Source of the DNA: Pogonophryne albipinna
Taxonomy: Eukaryota; Chordata; Actinopteri; Perciformes; Artedidraconidae
Direction: 5' to 3'
Length of the DNA: 64,000 bases
Assembly (NCBI GenBank): GCA_028583405.1
Contig: CM053257.1
Location: forward strand, 30,673,293 to 30,737,292
The number at the start of each line of letters is the position of its first letter. The first letter of the stretch is position 1. Position numbers and translations under genes: made by a program. Shown one piece after another: positions 10,770-20,509 of the stretch. The notes beneath the pieces were generated by a model, which made no database searches, was not told the DNA's origin, and worked only from the letters and a program-made list of their open reading frames with translations.

Positions 10770-11115
10770 TTACTAAGATACTTTTAGACACACTTATGCG
10801 CGTATGCAACACTTAACAACTGGTAGATTATGAAGTACTTTTGTAAGGAATTTGGTTTTCTTTTAATGGCAGGGTTTTTTTTTTGCTGTAAAAACACTTG
10901 TTCAGTTAAACAAGGTTTTTTTCTTTACTGATAACCTTACATATTTTAGTTATTTTCTGCTACCAAGATACTTTAAGATACACCTTGATGTACGCAACAC
11001 TTAACAAAGGGTATAATATGAAGTACTTGGTAAGGAATGGGGTTTTCTTTAAGGGGTGCAAAACTTTAGAACTGGGTAAAATATTCATTACTTTGTAATG
11101 AATAGAGTTTCTTTC
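10770..11115 (+). repeat. Two-copy ~190-bp tandem repeat
   Basis: Both units carry AAGATACTTT, GCAACACTTAACAA, ATGAAGTACTT and GTAAGGAAT followed by GGTTTTCTTT, at about 10775-10940 and 10965-11115. The surrounding 10.53-11.28 kb is AT-rich and shows no convincing ORF. Confidence 0.6.
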
Positions 11116-11284
11116 TTTTGATTTTCAACATACTATTTTGTACACAATGACTTTTCCATATTTCTGACAAACTATACTTTTGACTTTTTCCGCAAAATCT
11201 TGACAAACTATTACTTATTCTTAAATTTGACCTATTGCTGCTTGGTTGGAAATAATAGATGAAAAAGTTACAACGCTTAAAGAA

Positions 11285-11385
11285 CTTTTCTAAAAACGTT
11301 CAATTCTCCAGATGACTCCTCCCTATTCAACGCAATAAGTCCCACCCTACACTCAGCAAATCATCTAAAACGAAGGACCCCACTA
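11285..11385 (+). promoter_or_regulatory. Repeated promoter-like module, copy 3
   Basis: A more diverged version (TTCAATTCTCCAGATGACTC, AAGTCCCACCCT, AATCATCTAAAACGAAGGACC). It ends about 25 bp before the ATG of the 11408 ORF, which supports a role in its expression. Confidence 0.45.
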
Positions 11386-11407
11386 AGACGACCGTTGTAA
11401 ACTAGCC

Positions 11408-11848
11408 ATGGATCTGAGAAAAACCAAGACTCCCCCCGCGAGTTGCAGCCAGGAACAGACTCCTGGACTACCATCATCACCATCATTTTGGACACCCGAA
11501 ACTTGCAGTACTACTGCTGCTGATGTTACTCCGGGGGCCAAGACGTCTCTGTTTATCGACACAGTGAAATCGGTGTTGGTTGATATTGTCGAGAGGGTGA
11601 TACATCGGTACAGAGAAGAAATATGCAACGGGTGCCGAGTCAGTCACCCCGGCCAGAGGCAACACGATTTTCTGAATGACATGCCCGATTTTTTCTTCAG
11701 AAACAACTACAAAGCGTTAATGAAAAGACTCTGGCTCACCGACTTCATTACTGAGATCGACGAGACTCTTATTGATAAAGACATTTTCACGGATGATTTG
11801 AGGATCCAAGGCGCTTCGGAGGCTTTTCTTCACAATCTCAAAAATTGA
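11408..11848 (+). CDS. Unknown virus-like protein with Cys/His motif
   Basis: 146 codons from ATG 11408 (MDLRKTKTPPAS) to TGA 11846-11848. The N-terminal 45 residues are Pro/Ser/Thr-rich and probably disordered. A mixed-charge region follows, with CNGCRVSHPGQRQHDFL: a C-x2-C-x4-H-P-x-Q-x2-H arrangement that looks metal-binding. I associate this kind of motif with uncharacterised fish Polinton/adintovirus proteins, but from memory only. After the TGA the same frame stays open for 20 more codons to a TAA at 11909-11911, containing RRLKERLEKIHAEL and an acidic end. The annotated stop may therefore be a late nonsense mutation removing a short charged tail. Function unknown. Confidence 0.6.
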   Translation: MDLRKTKTPPASCSQEQTPGLPSSPSFWTPETCSTTAADVTPGAKTSLFIDTVKSVLVDIVERVIHRYREEICNGCRVSHPGQRQHDFLNDMPDFFFRNNYKALMKRLWLTDFITEIDETLIDKDIFTDDLRIQGASEAFLHNLKN

Positions 11849-11981
11849 AGACGCCTCAAGGAGAGACTTGAAAAGATCCATGCCGAGTTGGATGGAGAAG
11901 AAGAAGACTAATAACCAGCAGTTGAATGAAGCCAGGGATTAGTTCGATACAATGACTTTTTTCTCTAAAGTAAAATAAAAA

Positions 11982-12446
11982 ATGGGAAACGACTATGCAA
12001 AACGCTCTGTATATATTGATCATAATGTAGTCAATACCCTTTTAATAAGTGTGGTGATGGGGACGATTGAAAACAGAATGAGTAGTGACCCCCGTGTAAA
12101 CAGAATGGCTGAAGTTTGTAAACTAGAAGACATTTTGGATATCGTTCGTTCTGGCAGTAATATTCCGGGTCATTGGGAAACGATTGTAAACGAGACATTT
12201 AATGTGGTCCTGGAATCTTCATTTTCCGAAACATTCTGTAACATTACCAAAGAAATGGAACAAACATCAAAAGTGTATCATGTGCTCTCATTGTATGCTC
12301 TGTTTGTAGATGTAATGCATCTTTGTGTCGAAAACAGCAAACACATGAATATTTTGACTGAAGTGAAAAAACTCCACCATGATATTTCCAGTAATATGGG
12401 GAATTCTAAGCTGGAGACGGTCCTGGGGATGTTACAATCAGTATAA
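11982..12446 (+). CDS. Unknown helical protein of the 8-kb element
   Basis: An intact 154-codon ORF, MGNDYAKRSV to TLGM-like end (VLGMLQSV), followed by AATAAA signals at 12469 and 12507. Composition suggests an all-helical soluble protein with one strongly hydrophobic helix (VYHVLSLYALFVDVMHLC, residues about 98-115) and a GHWETIVNE segment before it. Length and the buried hydrophobic helix would fit a Bcl-2-like viral apoptosis inhibitor, which some DNA viruses carry. I see no convincing BH1 signature (NWGR), so this remains a guess. It lies 70 bp after the stop-interrupted 11408 frame, in the same orientation. Confidence 0.6.
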   Translation: MGNDYAKRSVYIDHNVVNTLLISVVMGTIENRMSSDPRVNRMAEVCKLEDILDIVRSGSNIPGHWETIVNETFNVVLESSFSETFCNITKEMEQTSKVYHVLSLYALFVDVMHLCVENSKHMNILTEVKKLHHDISSNMGNSKLETVLGMLQSV

Positions 12447-12659
12447 CTATTGATTTTTGTGTGTGAAAAAATAAAAATGTAAATAGGACATTTTTAAAAA
12501 ATAAAAAAAGTGGTTTTTTTACATTTAAAAACTGTTGTCTTCATTATAGCAAGGGGAGCGTGTCTGATACATGTGTATTACAGTCCTTCACATGCACTGT
12601 TGTCTTCATTATAACAAGGGGAGGATAACAGGGAAGATGTAGGATAAATGTGTATTGAA

Positions 12660-12790
12660 ACGTGCGTATTATACACCCACAGAAACACAGAAACGCAGAA
12701 ACACAGAAACACACAGAAACGCAGAAACACAGACACACAGAAAACACTAGTATGGTTTTTGTGTTTTCAGTGTTTTCTGTGTGTCTGTAC
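12660..12790. repeat. CAGAAACA minisatellite with inverted half
   Basis: Repeats of CAGAAACACAGAAACGCAG (12680-12740) are followed by the near-complement TGTTTTCAGTGTTTTCTGTG (12760-12785), giving a potential hairpin 3' of the 11982 ORF. The ORF on the opposite strand here, rich in Cys/Phe/Val, is an artefact. Confidence 0.65.
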
Positions 12791-12846
12791 ACACAAAGCA
12801 CAAATCATTTAAAACAAACCCTGAATCAAATTTAGAGAGGACCATT

Positions 12847-15520
12847 AAGAGTCAGATGCTTGACGAAATCTACTAAAACAGAGTACTTTCATGGTAGTGG
12901 TCAGCTTTTATACACAAAAGTGTATCTTTCAGTAACTTTCTGAGAGAATTTAAGCATAAATCTGTCAAATGTTCAAAACAGCCTTCACTGAAATAGCGTC
13001 AAAATCACAAACTGCGATTAAGAGTCAGATTCTTAACGACATCTACTGACACAAAGTACTTCATTATCTACTTTTCAGCTTTTATACACAAAAGTGTATC
13101 TTTCAGTAACTTTCTGAGAGAATTTAACCTCTTAAGCCCGAGGGTCCCCCCAGGGGACCCCTCCCACCGTTTTTTTATGAGACTATGTCTCAGGGCTTCT
13201 TAACATTTATGAAACTCTTAATGTTCCATACCCTTTTAACGCTAAGAAACTCAGCTAACTGACAATGTGAACCATTTTTAGCTAAAAGAAACACAAGAGT
13301 AATACCAAGCCTTTGAATTAGCATGGAGCGAAAAAATGCTAAGTAATGCTAACGGAATTTGCACAGCACTCACGGTAGAAATGCCCTTATTACTTATCGT
13401 AACTGCACAAACAAGATATACGATTTATAGCCGAGACTCCACAGATTCCACACATGTAATATCATCACTGTAGGACCCCGAATTGCGGAGCTATCAGCCA
13501 GAAAAGAGAAAGTAAACAACATCCGGTTTCAAAAATATTACAATAATTTGGTCTTACCTTTTTTGATTTGTGATCAAAAGTTGTGTTCACCGGAATAAAA
13601 ACGCCGCTCAAGGTTAATCCAATGTCTTTGTGTCACGTAGAAATTTTGACTGATAATCCTTCATCATATTTATGGCAATATACTGGGTATAAAGTTTTCG
13701 CCGTCCAGGCGTGCACTTTTAGATATGCTTTGTCCGTTTCTCTATTACGTCCGCTATGGTAATGTTTACGTTGATTTGGGAACTGCCCATCGATTCTATT
13801 GGTTCTGATGGTTAAGAAAAAGGTGTAAATCACACGAATCGACCAATGGGTTCCAGAGATATGGTCCTGCGTAAAGTATAAAGAATGCCAGCCAGTTTAA
13901 GTACTTTACGCAGGCGGCTTCATTTATTGTTTACTACGGCAATACCAGGCATTACAGCAGAAGCCAGAACACACGGAGGACAGAGCGGACAGCAGATAAC
14001 GGAATTGCAGTTTTATTGCTTATAGATTATCAGAACATTTCAAAGGGGACACAGCCACATTGGATATTAACCTATGGATTAACTACATCATCGTTTTTAT
14101 CGTTTTAATGCCATTGAAGACCAGTTTAGACCAGGCAAAGAGGAAGGTAAGCCATTAGCCTAGCGCATGCTAGTACCTAGCGCCACTTGTTTTGATGTAC
14201 GTTTTTGTTGATAACGTCGCAAGTTTGTATCTTTCAGTGTTGAGGTGGGCACCGTTAGATTCTGTGTCTTTACGATCATAAACGATGTGTTGGATGTGCA
14301 GCTAGGATAAGTAATAAGGGAGCTAGGATAAGTAATAAGGGAGCTAGGAGTGATTTTCGGTGCAGTAATAAGTTAGCATTTTTCGCTCGGGGCTAATTCA
14401 GATGCTCACTGTTAGCATTGTGTTTTTTTTGAAAAAATAAACTAAAAAGATCAGTTAAATGAGTTTTTTCCCGTTATATGGAGATAAAATATTCATAGTT
14501 TATTAAATAGTAAGGTTCCTTAGACGTTGTTTCCTGCAAATGACGCGATTTCGGTCCGTGGGGCCTATAAGTGCTATATAAATAAACTTGCCTTGCCTAA
14601 GAGGATAACAGAGTATGTTCTTATATTTTATTTTTTTTTTTATTTTTTTTTACAACAGTTGTATTTGGATGGAATTAATACCTATAGTGAAAATTCAAAG
14701 TAATAAAATGATTTTTACAGTGATAAAGTTCAAATGGAACTGATGGTTCCCAAATTACCCAGAGGTGAGTCCGCCTGGACTTTATTTTTCTAAACCTCTC
14801 TAAAAAGGTCAAATTTCACTTGTTTTGCATCAATCTTGATACAGGATACTTATTATATGTTATAGTTTGGATTCCTAAAGCTTTTAGTCTACTAACCCAT
14901 CATTCAAGGGTGGTTTTTACTATAAGTAATGGTTTTTTTTAGGCGGACATTAGAATTTACATGTTTTTACTATGTTCCATCTGAATTTACTTTAAAATAA
15001 AAACATCTATATTGATTCTGACACTTCTACATCCAACTCACAGATGTAACCTTGCTTTGAGAGAAAAGATTATTAATTTACCCCTTTTAGAAGTGAAGAT
15101 ATAGTCTTTGTTGTGTTAGTGGCATTTTCGAGCCTGAAACCTGAAAAACAGGCTCAGGGCTTAAGAGGTTAAGCATAAATCTATCAAATGTTCAAAACAG
15201 CCTTGTTTCACTGAAATAGCGTCACAATCACAAACTGGCTGAAACTATACAGTGAATTGGAGAAATTACAGCACAGAGTTTTCTACTACGACACAGATAG
15301 TATAATCTATGTGACGACACAGGGGCAGTCTCCAGTATTTTCATGGTAGTGGTCAGCTTTTTTAAATACAAAAGTGTGTCTTTCAGAAACTTTTTGAGAG
15401 AATTACGCATAAATCTGTCAAATGTTCAAAATAGCCTTGTTTCACTGAAATAGCCTCAAAATGACAAACTGCCATTAAGAGTCAGATGTTTGACGAAATC
15501 TCCTGACACAGAGTACTTTC
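12847..15520 (+). repeat. ~175-bp satellite array (12847-13127 and 15169-15520), split by an insertion
   Basis: Units begin AAGAGTCAGAT and include TTTATACACAAAAGTGTATC, GAGAGAATTTAAGCATAAAT and CTGTCAAATGTTCAAAA. One full copy runs 12847-13019. The second starts at 13020 and is interrupted at its TTAA. The third is about 15320-15474. A fourth, partial copy (15475-15520) abuts the right inverted repeat. Confidence 0.85.
13128..15168. mobile_element. TTAA-target (piggyBac-like) element nested in the satellite
   Basis: 2,041 bp with terminal repeats CCTCTTAAGCCC (left 13128; reversed at 15157-15168), flanked by TTAA on both sides (13124-13127 and 15169-15172). The neighbouring intact satellite unit (about 12948-12985) provides an unoccupied copy with a single TTAA, which proves precise insertion with TTAA duplication. 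No transposase is visible: the longest ORF is 66 codons, minus strand, and unconvincing. TTAA targeting is shared by piggyBac and Kolobok, so the superfamily call is provisional. Confidence 0.85.
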
Positions 15521-16166
15521 ATAGCCAAAGGAAGGGGTGGAGAAAGGGGGAGAGGCCTGGGCTGGGAGGGGGCGGGGGGTAGACAGTCTCACGCATAACT
15601 TCAAAGAGACACCTAGATTAACATCAAAGGCTTATAACACACCAGTGTGAAATCACACCTGCCTGTTTTAACACCTCACATCAAAGGGCAAAACATCAAA
15701 GGCTAATTAGATTAGACAACCCTGAGGGGACAGGGGGCAGACAGCTTAACTTCAAAGAGACTGCCTTAATCAACACATCAAAGAATTAGACAACAAAGGC
15801 ACTACACAGGGGGGATTTTCACACCTACCTGTTATAACAACTCATATCAAAGGATTAGACTACAAAGGGGTGTGAGGGGCCAGACAACATAACTTCAAAG
15901 AGACTGCCTTAATCAACACATCAAATAATTAGACAACAAAGGCACTACACAGGGGGGCTTTTCACACCTACCTGTTATAAAGCCCATCAAAGGATCTCGA
16001 ACAAAGGGAGGCGGGACTTAGCTCATTAACATGATTGTACCCAATCACATCAAAGGATCTCAAACAATGGGAGGCGGGACTGAGCTCATTTGTATAATTG
16101 GGGGCGTGTCCACTTGTCACTTTGTATGCATACTAATGAGACGAAAGGGGTATCATTATTACTACT
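15521..16166 (-). repeat. Right terminal inverted repeat of the 8-kb element
   Basis: Inverted copy of 8176-8862, somewhat shorter through loss of one internal repeat unit. It begins at TAGCCAAAGGAAGGGG and ends at CATTATTACTACT next to the host CATTAC duplication. Divergence from the left arm shows the insertion is not brand new. Confidence 0.93.
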
Positions 16167-16650
16167 CATTACATTTCGCCACACTTTTAAGGTTCTTGAT
16201 GGCTTGTTCAGGGTTATTACTCATAACTAACCATCTTGAAGATTCATGAAACCACCTGTGTGAAATATGTGTTCTGTTAATCGTGCAAATAAACATGCAT
16301 CTGAGATTCTGGTTTGCTTTGATTTGCATGTCAATACTTGGCATCTGAGGAAGAAGACAAAGAAAGGCAAAGACACAGCCAGGGTTAACCACCTCCAGTC
16401 CCGGATGAAGTACGCGATGAGCGCCAGTATCAACTGTCCAACTGTGTAGCAGTAACCTGTCGTTGTCCCGACCATTGTTCGCACACTAGTGGGGATCCAC
16501 TCCACAACTTCATATTAAAGAAAATAGAGATAGAGAAAGAGGTATTTTTTTAGAATTTAGTACAACTATTATTCTTGAATCATCATGCATGTTGACTGCT
16601 TCCATTTAAGTTGTTTCATGCTGATTGTACCCTATCCAGTTAGATGTCTT

Positions 16651-17540
16651 ACTGTCACGGTTGGGGTAAATAGGACCCAAAAGCAGTACGAACAGGGAAG
16701 GCAGGTATGGGGGTTTAAACAAAAGCGTGCTTTATTCAAAAGCTGATACAAGGGCCAGAAGAGTGGGTGAAGGGGGGCCTGGTGGACGGGTTTGGGCTGA
16801 TAGCCCGGGGGCACGGCAGAGGATCAGGAGGGGGTCTCGGGCGGATGGCCCGTGGGCAAGGCAGAGGCAAAGCAGGAGCGAAAGCCGCGTCGGGGAAACT
16901 CAGGGGGCCGGGCACAAGGACAGGCAGGAAGGTGGCGGCGAGTCAGCTCGATCGCCGGAGCAGGTGAACTGGGATCGGGAGCACTGGGAGCAGGAGATGG
17001 CGAGACCCCGGACGAAAAAGGAACCGCGGTCTGCGTGACCCCCGGCGGGACAGGAACAGGTGTCGGCGGGACAGGTGTTCCCAATGGAACAAGGGCTGGT
17101 GTCGGCGGGACCCCCGACGGAGTAGGACGCGGTGTTGGCGGGACCCCCGGCGGAACAGGTGTCGGCGGGACGCCCAATGGGACAGGACACGGATTTGGCA
17201 GGATCTCCGGCGGAGAAGGGACTTGAGTCGGCAGGACTGCCAACAGGACACGGGGGGCAGGAGTGGGAGCCGCAACCATGGCTGCTGGGCCCAAGGCCAG
17301 GCGGGATCCCACAAAAGGGTCCTCGAAAGGAGCAATGTTGGGATCTGTGGCAGGAAGGGGGCTAGCATGTCTGGGGCTAGCAGGCCGGGAATCAGATTTG
17401 ACCTCACAATTACAATAAAGTCCTCCACCAACTCGGGTAATAAGTCCCTTAACCAGGGCCTCAAAGTTACTTATTTGCGTGCCGAAAACATGATAGACTG
17501 CCTCTCCTCTCTACTGGAGGCGTATCGACAGTCATTCCTT

Positions 17541-17579
<39 letters not shown>

Positions 17580-18447
17580 TGATATAGCGCCTTTCACGAA
17601 ACCCAAAGACGCTTTACAATGGGAAGTAACAAAACAAAACAAAACAAAAAGTAATAATAATCATACAGATACATAGGCTGAAGAAAACAAAACAGGAACA
17701 GGTTGCTGGGTACTGTATATTAGTTGAGGCCAAAGGCCTCAGTTGAACTCAGTTTTTTGAAGGTGTCCAGAGAGTCTGCATTCCTGATTGCAGAGGGGAG
17801 AGAATTCCAGAGGGTGGGGGCTGCGACACTGAAGGCTCTGTTGCCAAATGTTTTCAGCTTGGAGCGCTGGATGGAGAGCAGCCCTTTGTCGGAGGACCGC
17901 AGGTGACGAGAGGGGGTGTAGGGCTGAAGGAGGTCAGAGATGTATGGAGGGGCTAGGGAGTGGAGAGATTTGTAAGTTAGCAGGAGGAGTTTGTACTGGA
18001 TGCGTGACTTGACCGGGAGCCAGTGAAGGTGGATGAGGGTAGGGGTGATGTGTTGCCAGGGCTTAGTGCGGGTGAGGAGCCTGGCTGCAGAGTTCTGGAC
18101 GTACTGGAGCCTGTCCGGGGCTTTGCTGGTGACCCCGAACAGAAATCCATTGCAGTAGTCCAGACGAGAGGAGATGAAGGTATGAATTAATATTTCTGCA
18201 ACGGGGTCGGGGAGAGAGTGCCGGAGTCTGGAGATGTTTTGTAGGTGAAAAAATGCAGTTTTGACAGTTGACCTGATGTGGGAGTTTCTTAGGTATATTA
18301 AATTATAAGTTACCTCATAAAGGTCGCCTGCTGGGTCCAGCTTTGGTTCGGTTGTACTGTCATGGTTGGGGTAAATAGGACCCAAAAGCAATACGAACAG
18401 GGAAGGCAGGTATGGGGGTTTAAACAAAAGCGAGCTTTATTCGACAC
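16651..18447. repeat. Composite repeat with 90-bp direct copies at both ends
   Basis: 16651-16742 and 18356-18447 are about 95% identical (TACTGTCACGGTTGGGGTAA; AGGCAGGTATGGGGGTTTAA). Between them are a GC-rich minisatellite (about 17040-17220, units near GTCGGCGGGACCCCCG, 12-36 bp) and an L2 LINE fragment. The copies look like dispersed-repeat ends or a duplication around an insertion. LTRs are unlikely given their short length and the lack of primer-binding or polypurine sites. Confidence 0.6.
17540..18300 (-). mobile_element. 5'-truncated L2/CR1-type LINE with end of ORF2
   Basis: The minus strand encodes the C-terminal part of a CR1/L2 reverse transcriptase ORF: KTAFFHLQNISRLRHSLPD, SRLDYCNGFLFG, LQYVQNSAARLL, HLHWLPVKSRIQYK, and RAFSVAAPTLWNSLP near the end. 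It is followed by the usual 3' tail (reverse complement of GATATAGCGCCTTTCACGAA) and an (ATT)n end (17543-17579 on the plus strand is (AAT)n). Catalytic RT motifs lie upstream and are missing, so the copy is dead. Confidence 0.88.
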
Positions 18448-18566
18448 TGAGAGGACGGCAGGATTGTAATTTCCCGTGTTCAGTGAATGCAACAGAGGCA
18501 AGCACCGGTGCCAGCAGGGACCGTGTTGTTAGCATCTGGTTAGCTAGCTGCACTAACGGACATAAG

Positions 18567-19672
18567 GGCCCTTTCTCATTTCTCTAACTCCCCTCCTCGA
18601 CTCCCCTCCTCGACTCCTATCCTCGATACTTAGTCCCGCCCACAGGAGATGTGAGCCGAGGAGCCGAGGAGGGGAACCGAGGAGAGAGGGGAAGCAGCAG
18701 GCGGTTAGAGAAATGAGAACTCCTCTCCTCTGAGCGGTCATTTTAAAGAGACGTCCATTAATGATGACAGGAGGCACAGCAGCCCTCTGTCTGATGGACA
18801 GATGTGTTCATGACCACTTTGATTCATTCACAGTGCGGAATAATGAGACAATAACAGGCTACAGATGCGGACACACACACACACACACACACATATATAT
18901 TTATATACATATATATACAATTTCAGAATCAAACAGAGCACTCTCATATTAACGTAACACTATCAGAGACTGGATATATCCCCCCCCCCCCTCTCTGGTC
19001 GCTACAATGAGGAAAATAAATGACGGACCAAAAGTTTTATTTACAAGTATTAAAAGTAAGCAGAGGACACCAAACCAACTGAGACCTGTCTGTCCGCTGC
19101 ATCTACGCACACACTGTACCAAACACACACACGCACCTACAGCTAACAGCCTAACAGCCGTTGTGTATTTTATTATGTGAAGCACTAAATGGTTTTAGAA
19201 AAATATGGACTCTTTGTTTGTAGATATCTACTAAACTACAGCAAATAAAGAGAGTAGGCCTGTTATACTGAGTTATATATATTATACACACTGCTCTGCT
19301 TTCTGCACGGACATCACAGCTGTTCTCTCTGGAAACATCGCGTCGCGATGAGAGCAGTTAATAAAATAATATCCAGGGGATGCATGCAGAGCTGTCATTG
19401 GCTGAGATCAGTCCGGCCGTGCGTCACGACTCTTTGAAACATCTCTGTTGCCGGAAATGCATCCACGAAGGAGCCGTGGAGGACCCATCAGTGTATCCTC
19501 GGTTAGAGCTCCTCCAGAGAACCTCCTCGATGCTCGATGCTCGGTCCTCGAAGTGCATTTAGAGAAATGAGATGTCCTTCAACATGGCGCGCTGAAATTC
19601 ATTTCCGGGTCACTACCGGAGGACCGAGGAGTCGAGGAGTCGAGGAGGGGGATTTGCTGAAATGAGAACGGG
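18567..19672. mobile_element. TIR element with CCTCGACTCC subterminal repeats
   Basis: The left end GGGCCCTTTCTCATTTC and the right end (reverse complement GGCCCGTTCTCATTTC) are inverted. CCTCCTCGACTCC words recur in both orientations at each end (18592-18620, 19618-19650). A further inverted copy near 18660-18720 makes the left part a hairpin. There is no transposase; it is non-autonomous, possibly Harbinger-like, though I cannot demonstrate a 3-bp duplication. It includes a (CA)n/(TA)n stretch at 18871-18920. Confidence 0.55.
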
Positions 19673-20509
19673 CCAAGGAGCTGTTTTTTCCACAACAATC
19701 TGGATGAGAGTCCCCTCCTGACAGACTGAGAGGCTAAGGTGAGCTAAAGGACTCTCTGAGTGTTTAGATAGTTAACTTTAGTCTAAGTTATCTCAGTGGG
19801 TCTCAAACAGTTTGGTCACTCACGAATTATGTAAAAGATTATTTCCGAGGCACACCTTCATACGATCATTATTAAAAAAAACAAGAGAACAAATGTAAAA
19901 CAGTTAGGCCTATGAAATAGCCTACTATATGACCGTAAAACAAGAATACAGTTTAAAAGGGGAGTGATTTGTAAAATATCCATAAAGAAAAAGAAAATCT
20001 GTTTACTGTTCTGTTTCATATGGGTGTTGAGAGATGTATCCATAGATCTCTTAATTTTGCTCTCAAAGTTCACCAGGTTGATGCTTTTAACTTCAATATT
20101 TGGAAAACAATCTTCCCGCGGGAGCATGCCCCCGGACCCCCCTAGAGGAGGTGAGGACCCCCTTAGAGGATGTTAGGTCCGCCACCCACTTGTAAAAAAA
20201 TAGCACTTTACCCCTGCTTCTATATGCCGTGAGCTGATTATCGAGCCTTCATTGTAACAATTGCGGGTGTACTGTGTATGTGCGTGTGGGTAGTGTTGCA
20301 GTCGAAAATTCCACTGTAGCGCCCGGTACCTTAATGGGAAACCCTAGATGTTTGAGCACCCTCTATGAAACGTCAAGCTACCCCACAGCACCCCCAAAAG
20401 AAAATCTCTGGCGCTGCCACTGTGGGCTAAGCCCTGAATGTTTTCAGGTCCAGGAAACGCCCCTGTTAGTAGCACAACTGTAAATCATTAGTGATGAGAT
20501 CAATGTTAC
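19673..20509. other. SLC22 intron region with transposon relics, no gene
   Basis: An hAT-like terminus (CAGTGGGTCTCAAACAG) lies near 19794 and another (reverse of CAGGGGCGTTTCCTGG) near 20450-20465. They do not form a clear pair. No SLC22 exon 3 is visible here, although it would be expected between 16508 and 20509. Confidence 0.45.

Larger units (their letters stand above)
8176..16166. mobile_element. Polinton/Maverick-like (adintovirus-like) element in SLC22 exon 5
   Basis: A 7.99-kb insertion with inverted repeats of about 650 bp at both ends. Host exon sequence is duplicated for 6 bp (CATTAC at 8170-8175 and 16167-16172). The right end reads ...TACTACT inward-to-outward, and the left begins TAGTATT, one base off the AG start typical of Polintons. 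Removing the element plus one CATTAC restores a continuous SLC22 exon of 124 nt. Inside are three or more ORFs of unknown function, repeated promoter-like modules, a 175-bp satellite and a nested TTAA element. I see no protein-primed DNA polymerase, integrase, ATPase, protease or capsid gene. It is therefore a non-autonomous or heavily deleted derivative, or a different virus-derived element using the same integration chemistry. Confidence 0.75.

Noticed and set aside
11982..12446. Firm assignment as a Bcl-2 homologue
   Set aside because: Size and a hydrophobic helix fit, but the BH1/BH2 signature residues are not visible; kept as unknown.
8176..16166. Herpesvirus-transposon hybrid of the Teratorn type
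   Set aside because: The element is far too short, its target duplication is 6 bp rather than TTAA, and no herpesvirus core gene is seen; the TTAA ends at 13128/15168 belong to a smaller nested element.
16824..17312. Proline-rich 162-codon ORF on the minus strand
   Set aside because: It is a translation of a short-period GC-rich minisatellite; every frame is open there and no family features exist.
16651..18447. LTR retrotransposon with 90-bp LTRs
   Set aside because: The direct repeats are too short, there is no primer-binding site, polypurine tract or gag/pol, and the coding remnant inside is an L2-type LINE in antisense.
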